Source: an uncultured Prevotella sp.
Lineage (GTDB): Bacteria; Bacteroidota; Bacteroidia; Bacteroidales; Bacteroidaceae
Direction of reading: 5' to 3'
NCBI GenBank assembly: GCA_937907705.1
Contig: CALCVP010000072.1
Span: forward strand, 1-64,000
DNA length: 64,000 bases
Shown in pieces: positions 46,799-56,569 of the stretch (its first letter is position 1; every line of letters starts with the position of its first letter). The notes beneath the pieces are model-generated. The model worked only from the letters and a program-made list of their open reading frames with translations. It did no database searches and was not told the origin of the DNA. The position numbers and the translations under genes are program-made.

Positions 46799-48562
46799 TT
46801 ACTTTATTATCTGCTTGGCTGCGCTGCCGTCAGACAGCTTTATGATGGTTACACCTTTGTAGCCACGGGGCGCTACGGCACCACTCAGCGTGTAGCGTGC
46901 CACAGTCTGCACATCATCAGCTGCATTGATGCCCTTTACAGCAGTGCTGCCGCCAACGGGCAGTGTAGCTTTGGCGCAGTTTTCGATGGCACAGTTGCTC
47001 ACATCATCAGCATCATAGTTGCCCACGAAGGCCACTACCTCCATGTTTTTGGTATTCCATGCGGGGTCTATGGTGAATGAACAGTAGTATGAGAAAGCAC
47101 CGTCTTTCCACTCGACAGGTTCTCCCCAAGTGGCGTTTACCGCACGGGTAACATGCTGCTGGTAGTAAGTGCCGGAGGCACCTTCCTGCGCTTGCGCCTT
47201 GATATCGTTTTCCACGAGGTACACGGTAACACGTGGAGAGGCCTGGTTGTACAGTTCATTGCACACGCCGCCTACACAGACATTGACCACCGAGTTGTTA
47301 TTGGCCAGTTGCAGGTCTACGCTTATCATGGCATTGGTGCTTTGCTGAAGTTCGGTAGCAGTTACTTTCTCCAGCAGTTCATAGTCAGTCGGCAGGAATA
47401 CGGGTACAGATTTGCCGGCGTTATTTTCAAAGTAAGCCTTGCGGTTGGCCATGGCAGCAGGGGCATAGGTATCATTGCCGTTGTCGTAGAAGCGCAACAG
47501 CTCCTCCTCACCGCTTAAAGTAAGCCAGTCGGTGTAGTAACCTACGTGGTGAGCCACTGCCATTACGTTGGCAGAAAAACGTTCGTCGCCAAGCAGTGTG
47601 TGCAGATTGGCGGCAGCGGTAGGGCAGTTGGAGCATTTCTCAGTGGTAAACTCTTCCAGCAATACGTTGCGCACATAAGTGTAGTAAGGTACCGTGGTGT
47701 TGTTGGAAGCGTTGCAGTCGGTAGCCCCGTCACTGGCAGTCAGCTCTACCGTCCATTGTGTCTGCGCATGGGTAGCCACGCCAGGGTCGACAATCAGCGA
47801 TAGGGTAGTGTCTGCCATAGCTGGCAAAGACTGGGCTATATGCACCGTCTGTGTGGGCACATCGGCTGCTTTCAGCGCTATGGTATAACCTTTTGCAGCC
47901 TTGGTGCCATAGTTGTGCACTCCTACGCTGAGGCTAAGTGCTGTGGTGCTGACCGATGGGCGCGGTACGATAGTGGCTGATGCCACCCCCAAGTCGTAGT
48001 CGGGCATGTTGCTGCCGGCTACCAATGCCTCAATGCTTAGCACCCCTTCAGAACTGATGTCCTGCCACTCGCCATTGCCCTGCTGCAAGAATGAAGTGCC
48101 TATGCGGGCTGGCTGCACCGTGCTTACCGCCTCTACCGTGGCACGTTGGCGCAGGCTGTAGCCCACGTAGTAGCCCTCTTGGTTAGTATCAAGCGTGAGC
48201 GGCTGGTCAAAGAGCAGTTTGTTCCAGCCCTTTGCCACATTGCCTGTGCCCGTCTTTCTTACCACTTTGGCTTCGGCTATGTTAGGTCCGTCTTTCTTTT
48301 TTCTTACCCATACCACCAATGTATCGGTGTTAAGCACATTGACCAGACCTGCCTTTACGCCCACAATGGCGTTGCCCTCATAGCTGTTCAGTGCTTCTTT
48401 AGACAGCCACAGTGCGCAGTTGTTCCAGCATTTTCCGTTCTTTTTATGACTGCTTTCCGTGTTCACCTTTCCATTGCAGTAACCTATGGAAAGGGTGTCG
48501 CTCTGTGCCTGTGCCCCTATGGCAGCCATCAGGCAGAGCAAGCTGAATATTGTTTTTCTCAT
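46799..48562 (-). CDS. Secreted Omp28-related protein with thioredoxin-like Cys-x-x-Cys
   Basis: The 587-residue product begins at the ATG at 48562, which gives a standard signal peptide (MRKTIFSLLCLMAAIGAQAQ); 15 further upstream codons in frame lack signal character. The N-terminal half (to about 290) is beta-rich with CARDB-like features. Around residue 310 the sequence EEFTTEKCSNCPTAAANLHTLL starts a thioredoxin-fold region of the kind found in Omp28-like outer-membrane proteins. The C-terminus (YTLSGAVAPRGYKGVTIIKLSDG) looks like a T9SS tail. The CxxC pair suggests thiol redox activity or a structural disulfide. It lies downstream of the second M6 protease on the same strand, with array C between them. 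Confidence 0.8.
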   Translation of the reverse strand: MRKTIFSLLCLMAAIGAQAQSDTLSIGYCNGKVNTESSHKKNGKCWNNCALWLSKEALNSYEGNAIVGVKAGLVNVLNTDTLVVWVRKKKDGPNIAEAKVVRKTGTGNVAKGWNKLLFDQPLTLDTNQEGYYVGYSLRQRATVEAVSTVQPARIGTSFLQQGNGEWQDISSEGVLSIEALVAGSNMPDYDLGVASATIVPRPSVSTTALSLSVGVHNYGTKAAKGYTIALKAADVPTQTVHIAQSLPAMADTTLSLIVDPGVATHAQTQWTVELTASDGATDCNASNNTTVPYYTYVRNVLLEEFTTEKCSNCPTAAANLHTLLGDERFSANVMAVAHHVGYYTDWLTLSGEEELLRFYDNGNDTYAPAAMANRKAYFENNAGKSVPVFLPTDYELLEKVTATELQQSTNAMISVDLQLANNNSVVNVCVGGVCNELYNQASPRVTVYLVENDIKAQAQEGASGTYYQQHVTRAVNATWGEPVEWKDGAFSYYCSFTIDPAWNTKNMEVVAFVGNYDADDVSNCAIENCAKATLPVGGSTAVKGINAADDVQTVARYTLSGAVAPRGYKGVTIIKLSDGSAAKQIIK

Positions 48563-48609
48563 ATTAATATGCTTTATTGACGGGTATTGATTGCCAGGGC
48601 TGTGCAAGA

Positions 48610-48705
48610 GCGGTGCAATCGGCTTCTGAAAGCACTGCTCTTGCCAGCTAACAGCGGTGCAATCGGCACGTAAAAGCTATGCTTTCGCAAGCCAATAGCA
48701 CTGCT
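48610..48705. repeat. 22-base phased repeat array C
   Basis: Cores start at 48610, 48632, 48654, 48676 and 48698, all exactly 22 bases apart: GCGGTGCA, GCACTGCT, GCGGTGCA, GCTATGCT, GCACTGCT. Units 1 and 3 share the extended sequence AGCGGTGCAATCGGC. The array fills the gap between the M6 protease stop and the Omp28-like start, which read in the same direction, so a transcript of both would contain it. Confidence 0.8.
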
Positions 48706-48753
48706 TTTTGCAAAACAACCTGTTTTGTTGTTGCATTTTTTGCCTTGCCGGCA

Positions 48754-51495
48754 CTATTTCCTTACCTTGCTGACAGTGTTGCCACGCTTGATGAGATAGA
48801 CGCCTTTAGCGGCGTTGCTGTTGCTGATGCGGCGGCCCGACAGGTCGTAGACAGCAGCAGGCTGCTGGCCGTTGCCAGTCTTTATGCCCGCTATGCCGGT
48901 GGCATCAGGCAACAATACCTTGCATTCTGCTGAGGTATAAGAAAGGTCGGTGCCATCGGTAGCACGCACTGTAAAGCTGTAAGTCTGTCCTGCTTCCAAG
49001 CCATTGAAGGCATAAGCAGTCTTGCCTCCGGTCTTTACACCGTTGTAGTTTTCAACTGAATGACGTTCCATTTGGTTGATTGTAGCCATCACATCGTCTA
49101 TTACCACGAAGCCGCTCTGGCGCTCCAGGCGCAGACGAACCTTGACAGCACCGGCAGCTTCTATATTGACAGTAGTGCCAACGGTAGGAATATCTATCGT
49201 TTGCAGCTCTTTCCAGTCATCGCCATCGGCGGCTTCCACATGTAGTTTGGCATCAGCCTTGCTGGCGCGTATCCACAGGTTGAGGCTTTTTATTTTAGCT
49301 TCCGGATAGGCTACGATAAGATAGTCATTGGTATTGGACAGGCGCAGCGACGGCGATTTCTCGCCATAGTAATTCTTGACACCGTAATACGTCTGACTGT
49401 TGGTAGACCACAGCTCAGGCAGTCCGTCATACTTATCGCTAAAGTCGTATCCCTCTTGTGTGCTCTTGTCAGAGTAAGTATGCTTGTAGAGCGATACAAG
49501 ATAGTCGGTAGCACCGTCTACCTCATTCCAGTTGGCAGAAAAGCCGGTAGACTGTATGTCGGTGGCGTTGAGCCCGACAGGCATCTTCTTGGCAAATACC
49601 AACGGCAAGGTCTGTGCATCTACCGTTATGGTGTCTGAGGTATAGCCGCCCACCTTGGCAGCCACCTCCACGCTGTAGTCTGTGAGTGGTGTCAAACCGT
49701 CAATGAGCAGCTTGTCTACCGTAGGATAAATCTTCTGGTTCATGCCTTGCAGAAATACCTTCTGGCCGTTGGCATCAGTGGTGTAGGCACTCACACAGTA
49801 GCTCTTGGCATCAGCCACAGGCGTCCATGTAGCCACAAAACTACTGTCTTTGATGTCTGACAGCAGCACAGGTTCAGGCGCAGCCAACTTGTATCGGGTG
49901 CCTGCCAACAGCAAACGTATGGTGTCGTTGCGCTCCGCTACATCGTCAATCTTGTACAGTGCAGTGCCGTCCCACGCCTTCAGCTGATATTGGGTAATGC
50001 CACTGGTGCCGGGAAAGATGTCGCCGCTGCGGGTAGCTTCAGTGGCAGTGCCGTCGGCTTCCACTATATCCACACGCTGATGTCCGGGCTGCACGTTTAC
50101 AGTGTTGCTTTTCCATGCCGTAGTATCAATGTCTATGTGCCACAACAGCATGCCATGACCGGGCAGATACTTGTCCCAGCCCGTCTTTTGGCGGTTTTCC
50201 ATCACATAGAACTCACGCCCGTTGGTGCCCTCTACCGGCACACGGTATGCCTTGTTGCAGTCTACAAGGTTAGGCAGGGTGCTGATGGTGTCGGCATTGA
50301 GGTTCAGGTCGTGGTAGTTGAGCCAGCCCAATTCAGCCCGCTCAAAAGCCGAGAAAGTAGGCGGAGTGTTCATGTTGTTGTTGTAAGAACCACTGGCCAT
50401 GGTATCCCATGAACCCAAGCCAAAGGTCATCATGCCATAGCTTACATCGTAATGGTCTGCCAGTCCGAGCACATGTCCAAACTCATGTACAAACGTGCCG
50501 ATACCCGTTGGCAGCAGTGTGCCGTCAGCATAGTATCTCAGCTCATTGCTGCAAGTGTAGCGGTCTATCTGCTTGCCGTCGAGCGTAAGGTCTTGTTTCC
50601 AACCCCCTTCGCCCAGGTAATAAGAGTGAGGCCATATCAGTTCTGTGCCGTTAGGCGTGTCTGCCTGTCCGTTGCCGGCGTAGAAAAAGTAGATGTTGTC
50701 TACCTTTCCGTCGTTGTCAGTATCGTATTGCGAGAAATCTATTTGGTCATCGAGTGCCTTGCACGACTCAATGATGGCCTCATAAATCTTGGCATCCTGC
50801 GAAGGCTTGTCGCTTCCGTAGTAAGATGCCTCGTGAGACAGCGTAACAGGACCTACCACTACAAACTCAGGATCAAACAGACCGTTGGACGCGTCCAGAT
50901 AGAAATCGCGGGCAGAACCGTTGATACCGCCGTCATAAGTAAAGCCCGGCTTGTTCAACAAGTCGGTAAAGAACTGCTGAGGGTTGCTGATGGAGGTAAA
51001 CTTCTTGTCGCTAAACTCCCACAGGATGACCAGTGTCTTCTGGTGTCCTATGGTAGGAAAATCGTTGATACGCATGCGGAGCGGTCCTCCTTGGGTAGCT
51101 GTTGGCACAGAATAGCGGCGCAGTGTGGGCTGAAAAGGCACATTGTTGATACTCATTGCAGCCTTCTCCATCGCCTTTACGTCCATGCTCTTGACATAGT
51201 TGCGTGCTTTTTCTTCGCGTTGGGCAGCGTCTTTGGCAATGATGCCGCTACCTGTCAGACGGTTGTTTTGCAGTTTGGCATACTCAAAAGCACGTTTTGC
51301 AGTATTGTAGAAAAGTGGTTTGCCGTCTTCGGAAAACAACATGTGGCGGTGTTCATCACCGCGCATCATCACCGTAATATAGCTACCGCCCGGCTGCTTC
51401 AGCTTCTTGGGCTGAGGGTCAGCTGGAATAGCACTGGCTGTTTGAAATGCTGTCAGCACCATAAAAGCCATGACAGCCCATTTGTTTGTTTTCAT
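48754..51495 (-). CDS. Secreted M6 family metalloprotease with fibronectin-type domains and T9SS tail
   Basis: The 913-residue protein has a signal peptide (cleavage near TASA-IPA) and the M6 zinc site HEFGHVLGLADHYD near residue 335, preceded by the QYDTDNDGKVDNIYFFYAGNGQAD block typical of the family. After about residue 540 come fibronectin type III-like strands (LLSDIKDSSFVATWTPVADAKSYCV, LNATDIQSTGFSANWNEVDGATDYLV), a jelly-roll-like section, and a T9SS tail (VYDLSGRRISNSNAAKGVYLIKRG). It is a larger paralogue of the protease at 126-1856, which lacks the Fn3 part. Likely a surface or released protease. No -7 element was seen just upstream. Confidence 0.93.
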   Translation of the reverse strand: MKTNKWAVMAFMVLTAFQTASAIPADPQPKKLKQPGGSYITVMMRGDEHRHMLFSEDGKPLFYNTAKRAFEYAKLQNNRLTGSGIIAKDAAQREEKARNYVKSMDVKAMEKAAMSINNVPFQPTLRRYSVPTATQGGPLRMRINDFPTIGHQKTLVILWEFSDKKFTSISNPQQFFTDLLNKPGFTYDGGINGSARDFYLDASNGLFDPEFVVVGPVTLSHEASYYGSDKPSQDAKIYEAIIESCKALDDQIDFSQYDTDNDGKVDNIYFFYAGNGQADTPNGTELIWPHSYYLGEGGWKQDLTLDGKQIDRYTCSNELRYYADGTLLPTGIGTFVHEFGHVLGLADHYDVSYGMMTFGLGSWDTMASGSYNNNMNTPPTFSAFERAELGWLNYHDLNLNADTISTLPNLVDCNKAYRVPVEGTNGREFYVMENRQKTGWDKYLPGHGMLLWHIDIDTTAWKSNTVNVQPGHQRVDIVEADGTATEATRSGDIFPGTSGITQYQLKAWDGTALYKIDDVAERNDTIRLLLAGTRYKLAAPEPVLLSDIKDSSFVATWTPVADAKSYCVSAYTTDANGQKVFLQGMNQKIYPTVDKLLIDGLTPLTDYSVEVAAKVGGYTSDTITVDAQTLPLVFAKKMPVGLNATDIQSTGFSANWNEVDGATDYLVSLYKHTYSDKSTQEGYDFSDKYDGLPELWSTNSQTYYGVKNYYGEKSPSLRLSNTNDYLIVAYPEAKIKSLNLWIRASKADAKLHVEAADGDDWKELQTIDIPTVGTTVNIEAAGAVKVRLRLERQSGFVVIDDVMATINQMERHSVENYNGVKTGGKTAYAFNGLEAGQTYSFTVRATDGTDLSYTSAECKVLLPDATGIAGIKTGNGQQPAAVYDLSGRRISNSNAAKGVYLIKRGNTVSKVRK

Positions 51496-51519
51496 TTTAT
51501 ATCTTTAAAGGGGTTTGAA

Positions 51520-51577
51520 TAAAAAGAAAGAGAAGTAAAAGAAGCCCCCTTAAAAGGAATCCTCTCAGACTTCTCTT
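51520..51577 (-). terminator. Terminator after the 1561-residue protein gene
   Basis: AAGAGAAGT (51528-51536) pairs with ACTTCTCTT (51569-51577), and an inner stem forms from CCCCCTT and AAGG-type bases. On the minus strand the stem is followed by a T-rich run (51527-51520). It separates the adhesin gene from the M6 protease gene. Confidence 0.65.
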
Positions 51578-51599
51578 CTACAAAATTATCACTGAATAG

Positions 51600-54500
51600 T
51601 TATCTTACATTGACCTTATAAGTCTTCTTTCCGACTTTGGCAATGTACACACCGGCAGGCACGTTCACTGTTTCGGTAGCAGCGCTGACGCTCTTTGCCA
51701 CGCGCTGACCGGCAGCATTGTAGATGACTACGTTGCTTCCGTTGGCACCGGTAATGGTAATTGTACCCTTGCCGCCTGTAACTTGAGCTGCATCAGCATT
51801 CACATCGTCAATGCCTGTGCTTACTGCAACAGTGTTGGAGAGTTGAGATTCGCCCAAGTCATATACCGCACTGACAGCATAGTTGCCGCTGCCTGCGGTG
51901 GCTTTAGCCTTGTTCTCGGTTACACGGGCTGTGCTCTCAAGACCGTTGTAGACATTATAGCCCAGCAATACAGGAGCTTTAGCCTCGGTGTAGCTAAGGT
52001 TGTCAATCATGATACCGAAGTCGTCCTTTATAGTGTGTATGGCTACATACTTGGCATCGGCAGGAAGAGTAACCTTTACTTCTTTCCATTCACCAGTGGT
52101 TTCGTAGCCAACGGTCTCTATTTTGTTGGTAAATGAAGCAGGATCACGGTCGGTGTTGGAGGTCAGTACCTCAATGGAAGAAGTAGCTTCGTTGGACAGT
52201 GTCATGAACGAAAGCTCGGTTCCACCCTTTACTTCAGGTGAGATGAACCAGTCATCATCAGGATCAGTGTTTGTGCGTCCATCGGCATCGGCACCGTAGT
52301 TGCCGAAGTGTATCAGGCACTTCTCGCCTTCGTAAGGAGTCCATGCTGTGGCAGTAGGACACCCTGCCTCCTTTGCGCTCCAGGTCATCCATGCGAATGG
52401 TTGGTTGGCATAAGGCCAATAGTTGCCGTAGTACTGTACAAACGTAAGTGTCAAGTGCCCGTCGCCGTCGTAGGTTGTCCAGTTGTCAATGTTGTCCACC
52501 TTAAAGGCAGGCTGGTCTTCGAAGCCGAGTGTTACCTTGCGACCGTCCGTTTGCTCAGGTGCTACCCATGCCAAGTCATCATTACCGCTAAGGGCAAGGT
52601 CGGTAGGAGCGGGCAGATTTACCTGCGTTGGGTTGAGTTCAACCTCCGTACTGCAGTTGTTGTCGGCATTGGTATCACCGTCATAGAGCACCTCAGCACT
52701 GTACACAAGCTCTTTCTGAGCCGCTGTGATAGGCAGAGTGAAGTGGTAGGTTACAGCCTTTCCCAATGCTAAAGGTTCTGTTGCCTCCTCTTCGGCTATG
52801 GTTTCGCCATTAACAGTGAACAGTACTGAATAGTTGTTGGCAGTCTCTGCACCGTTGTTGCTTACCGTTACGGCTATGTCTGCGGTATCGCCCACTACCG
52901 GTGCGTAAGGCTGAGAGATGGAAGCAAGGGCAAGGTCGTTGCCGGTAGCCTCGTGAATGTTCCACTTGTCGGCAAAGATACGTACGCTTGGGTCTGGCAC
53001 ATAGGCTGTAAGACCTAACTGAGCCTTCTTGCCTACTAACTTGGAAAGGTCAAACACATGCTCTGTCCAGCCGTTGTTGCCGGTCAAAGAGGTACTGTCG
53101 CTTGCGGCAATGAAGTCTTTGCTGCCGTCCACTGTGGCGGTAATCGTAACGTAAGCCTCTTTAGGCATGGCATCGGAGTGGTGCAGCCATACAGAGAATA
53201 CAGGCTTCTTGGCATTGGTAAAGTCGATGATGGGTGAAACAAAGCTGCTTGATGCATCTTCACTTCCATGGTTAACGAATACCAAGTCTGTACCATCATT
53301 GTCTACGGCTTGTATCTTGTCATTGTAGTAACCACCGTCTATAGTCCATGCTTGGTTGTTTTTGCCTTGATAGATAATGTAGGGTGAGTGGTCAACCCCT
53401 TTGCTTGTAAATGCCTCTTCGAACGGAAGGTCATAAGGCTTGCCCATTACGATGCCTGCACGGGCATAGTCAGACATGCCTTGGTCATTGGAAGCTGTAA
53501 CGCTGAATACGTATTGGTTCTGTGCCTCTGCTGCGTCTTTGATAGTTACTTCTATGCTTGTCTCATTGTCAGAAGAGCCTAACTCCACATCAGAAGGACT
53601 GCTGTTAGCATCGTATTTGTATATTTTATAGTTTAAGGTTGAGGGGTCTACATATCCTCCATTGACGCCTTCAGTAGGGGCATCCCATGAAAGGTTTGCC
53701 ACGGTGCGGTCTTCGCCCCAGCTTATTTTCAAGTTGCTGATAGCCTTTGGCACGTCAGCGCCTACAAATTTGGTAATGGATACCGGCCAGCCCTCGCCGT
53801 CGGCATTGGCAGCTATTATCTTATAGGTGTTCCAACCGTGTACGGCTGTAACCTTGATAGAAGCGTTGCCACCAGGCTGAACCTTGCTTTCGGTAGCTAC
53901 GACCTTGCCGTCCTGGTCGTAAACAGTAACCTTTGCAAGGCTTGAAAGGTTATTGCCGTTGATGGCGGTAGCAGGAAGCTTGAAGCTCAGTGTGCCGCCT
54001 AAAGCACCTTTTTCGTCAGCTTTGAAGGTGAGAGAACGTACCTTGTCAGGAGCAGTAACAGGGGCTACGGCCTTCACGCTGAGGTCATCTATTGACCAGT
54101 ATGCATCACCTCCGATACTGTAGTTATAGAAGCCGAAGTTGTAGGTGCCGCTTTCTGAAGGACGGAAGTAGACCTCATGCAATTCGTCTTTGACCTTGGT
54201 AGAGTATCCTTGCAGGTCTTCCAACACGTTGTTTTGGTCTTCCGGTGTGTTGCCTTGGCCGACAGTGGTGCGTAAATAGTTGCTGCCACTGAGCTTGTAA
54301 GACATTTCGTAGAGTTTGTTGCCGTCCAGCTTGAATGATGGAGTTATCAACCAGTCGTCTCCTGAACCTCCACCGGAGGTGATATTGTTGTAATAATTGT
54401 TCCACATCCAGGTGCGATAGGAACCGTTGTTGTCCAAATTCAAAACGGTAAAGCCATCCAGACAGTTCTTGTCAGAGAAGTCATTGGCGTATGGTAAAGG

Positions 54501-56285
54501 TGAGTATTTGCCTGCACTTACACGGTTGGTCTTTACGCCAACGCCCGTGTTGTCATGGCTGATAGCGTAAATAGTGTAGCTGTAAGTCTGTATCTCATCT
54601 GCCAGGTCATTGTCTTGAACGGTGGTATTGGCAGTGCCATCGGCTATTACCTTGCCATCGTTGTTGCGAACTACCTTGTATGTAAGGTCTGAAGCGTCAA
54701 ATTTGGCACCGAAGTCGGCATAACGTCCTTCTGCAGGAGCTTTCCATGAGATGGTGGCAACATCGCCCAAGATAGCCAATGTCGGTGAACCTACGCTGGC
54801 TGGAGCATCGTAACCGCAAGCCACAAAGGTGTTGGCACGGGCTTGTTCCAGCTCGTTCCATAGAGGATAAGCCTGCACGGTGATGGCATGCACACCGTCG
54901 GCAAGGTCGAGAGAGAAAGAAACCTTGCTGCCATAAGTGATGCTTGAAGGCATGTCAGCAGGCGTAACGTATTGGTTGTCTACGATGACATAGCAGCGGA
55001 AGTTCTTCGATGCGTAGGAAGGAAGAGTGATGTCGTTGCCCTCGGTGTCTTTGTTTGGCACGGTAAAGCTGACGGTTACCTTGTTGCTTCCATCGGCAGC
55101 ATCGGCCTTGAGGTCTGTGATGTCTGCCAGATGATACTTGAAGTAGCTTGTCTGAGACTCAGGACGCTGATAGAAAAAAGTGAAACCGGTAGGTGTCTTT
55201 TCTACCAATTCTGTTTTCAATACATTGTCTTTGGCGCCGTAAGCCAAGAACGGAGCTACCTTATAATACTGTGTGCCGTTGTTGAAATCGTAGTGATTGA
55301 CGAGCAGATAGCCAGTGTTGCCGTCGTAAATCATCGGTTGCAGACCGTAGGTGTATTGTGTTGGAATATCCATACGACCTATTTTCTTCTTTTCAAGGGT
55401 CTGTGCATTGATTTCATATAAATAGAGTGAGTCTGTATATACCTGGAACCTGAGTATTCCACCTGTAGCAGTGAAGGCTTTGGGCACAAAGTCGTTCTTT
55501 GCTTCATCGTTGTATCCGCCGATATAGCCGATACGTTTGAGCTGGCAGGTGGCAGTGTCGAGCACATTGAGATAATAGCTCTCGGTATCTCCTTCAGGCA
55601 TGTTGGAGTTGAAAGAGACGGCATATACAATGTCGTTTTGGTCGTCATAGCTCAGCAAGTAAGGCACACGGTCTTTGCCGTTTTTGTCGAGTGTGAATGT
55701 CTTTTGGCTGAGACGTTCCAATGTGTTGGCATCATACACGGTGCGTGTAAGGGTCGTAAAGTTGCCTGTACTCGTGTCTTGATTAGGCAAGAAGCTGTAA
55801 AGTTTGCCTTTGGCCATATACGAATAAGGTGAGAGACCATTGTCTGAAGATACGGTATCACACTCGAAAGGCTTGAGATTATAGTTGACCAATCCTCCTG
55901 TAGCAGTGGTTCCGTCTTCCGCTACGCCAGCTGCTGCATTAAAGCCTGTATAAGTCCATTTGCTTGCTTCTGCCTTGTTGGCAGCCTTTCTGGGCTGTAT
56001 GCGCTGGGTGGTGGTAGGGGTGGTACCCTTGTTTACCACAAATTGTCCGTAGACAGTGCGATCACTTTGGCTATAAAGGGGCAAATTACTCTTGAAGTTC
56101 TTTGCTGCTTCCTCTATAGATTTCTGGTTGTCGGCAGCTTTCTTCTGAGTAGCTGTCAACGATGTCGCATCGGTTTGCTTCTTTGGAGCAAACGAAACCA
56201 CAGACTGCCCAACTGCTCCAACGGAGTAGCCCAGACCGACCACGGTAAGCGTCATCATCAAATTGGTAAATCTATTCATGCGCAA
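51600..56285 (-). CDS. Large secreted adhesin-like protein (choice-of-anchor / fibronectin domains) with T9SS sorting domain
   Basis: The 1561-residue protein starts with a signal peptide (cleavage near GAVGQ). An N-terminal region to about 400 looks beta-propeller-like. Fibronectin-like domains alternate with at least three cleaved-adhesin or choice-of-anchor J sandwiches (about 598-770, 950-1100 and 1270-1450), recognisable by DDWLITPSFKL, SSSFVSPIIDF and DDWFISPEVK. It ends with a full T9SS type A domain (VVIYNAAGQRVAKS ... VPAGVYIAKVGKKTYKVNV). Related domains in gingipains and HagA bind host proteins and haem, so an adhesive role is plausible but inferred. A strong promoter lies upstream, and the TPR-AraC regulator gene diverges from it. 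Confidence 0.85.
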   Translation of the reverse strand: MRMNRFTNLMMTLTVVGLGYSVGAVGQSVVSFAPKKQTDATSLTATQKKAADNQKSIEEAAKNFKSNLPLYSQSDRTVYGQFVVNKGTTPTTTQRIQPRKAANKAEASKWTYTGFNAAAGVAEDGTTATGGLVNYNLKPFECDTVSSDNGLSPYSYMAKGKLYSFLPNQDTSTGNFTTLTRTVYDANTLERLSQKTFTLDKNGKDRVPYLLSYDDQNDIVYAVSFNSNMPEGDTESYYLNVLDTATCQLKRIGYIGGYNDEAKNDFVPKAFTATGGILRFQVYTDSLYLYEINAQTLEKKKIGRMDIPTQYTYGLQPMIYDGNTGYLLVNHYDFNNGTQYYKVAPFLAYGAKDNVLKTELVEKTPTGFTFFYQRPESQTSYFKYHLADITDLKADAADGSNKVTVSFTVPNKDTEGNDITLPSYASKNFRCYVIVDNQYVTPADMPSSITYGSKVSFSLDLADGVHAITVQAYPLWNELEQARANTFVACGYDAPASVGSPTLAILGDVATISWKAPAEGRYADFGAKFDASDLTYKVVRNNDGKVIADGTANTTVQDNDLADEIQTYSYTIYAISHDNTGVGVKTNRVSAGKYSPLPYANDFSDKNCLDGFTVLNLDNNGSYRTWMWNNYYNNITSGGGSGDDWLITPSFKLDGNKLYEMSYKLSGSNYLRTTVGQGNTPEDQNNVLEDLQGYSTKVKDELHEVYFRPSESGTYNFGFYNYSIGGDAYWSIDDLSVKAVAPVTAPDKVRSLTFKADEKGALGGTLSFKLPATAINGNNLSSLAKVTVYDQDGKVVATESKVQPGGNASIKVTAVHGWNTYKIIAANADGEGWPVSITKFVGADVPKAISNLKISWGEDRTVANLSWDAPTEGVNGGYVDPSTLNYKIYKYDANSSPSDVELGSSDNETSIEVTIKDAAEAQNQYVFSVTASNDQGMSDYARAGIVMGKPYDLPFEEAFTSKGVDHSPYIIYQGKNNQAWTIDGGYYNDKIQAVDNDGTDLVFVNHGSEDASSSFVSPIIDFTNAKKPVFSVWLHHSDAMPKEAYVTITATVDGSKDFIAASDSTSLTGNNGWTEHVFDLSKLVGKKAQLGLTAYVPDPSVRIFADKWNIHEATGNDLALASISQPYAPVVGDTADIAVTVSNNGAETANNYSVLFTVNGETIAEEEATEPLALGKAVTYHFTLPITAAQKELVYSAEVLYDGDTNADNNCSTEVELNPTQVNLPAPTDLALSGNDDLAWVAPEQTDGRKVTLGFEDQPAFKVDNIDNWTTYDGDGHLTLTFVQYYGNYWPYANQPFAWMTWSAKEAGCPTATAWTPYEGEKCLIHFGNYGADADGRTNTDPDDDWFISPEVKGGTELSFMTLSNEATSSIEVLTSNTDRDPASFTNKIETVGYETTGEWKEVKVTLPADAKYVAIHTIKDDFGIMIDNLSYTEAKAPVLLGYNVYNGLESTARVTENKAKATAGSGNYAVSAVYDLGESQLSNTVAVSTGIDDVNADAAQVTGGKGTITITGANGSNVVIYNAAGQRVAKSVSAATETVNVPAGVYIAKVGKKTYKVNVR

Positions 56286-56330
56286 ACTATTAAAAAGTGA
56301 TTAATGTTATGAACTGTTTTTTTACGATTG

Positions 56331-56362
56331 CAAAATTAATTTTTATCTGTTTTATTTGCAAA
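56331..56362 (-). promoter_or_regulatory. Promoter of the 1561-residue adhesin-like gene
   Basis: On the minus strand TTTG (56362-56359), 20 bases, then TAATTTTG (56338-56331). It lies 45 bases before the ATG at 56285 and diverges from the regulator promoter at 56531-56561. Confidence 0.75.
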
Positions 56363-56530
56363 CATTAAGGCTTCTACTCCTTTTAGTTTCTTGAATTTTA
56401 AATAGAAAAGTAGCAAAAAGACTATAATTGTTGCACTTTTAGAATAAATATAATATGTTTATGCTGCAATGTAAAACATAAAGTAAGACTTGGATTCTTG
56501 AAAATTAAAATCCGTTTCATTTCTTTTTAT

Positions 56531-56561
56531 TTTGCATTTTACTCGGCTTGCACTATCTTTG
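56531..56561 (+). promoter_or_regulatory. Promoter of the TPR-AraC gene, near-leaderless
   Basis: TTTG (56531-56534), exactly 19 bases, then TATCTTTG (56554-56561), a full consensus match. The ATG at 56570 follows after eight bases, so the message has almost no leader. It supports 56570 rather than 56498 as the start. Confidence 0.8.
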
Positions 56562-56569
56562 CACTTGTT

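Noticed and set aside
126..51495. The two M6 proteases as a recent duplication or mobile unit
   Set aside because: They share domain order but differ widely in sequence and length, lie about 47 kb apart, and have no flanking repeats or transposase.
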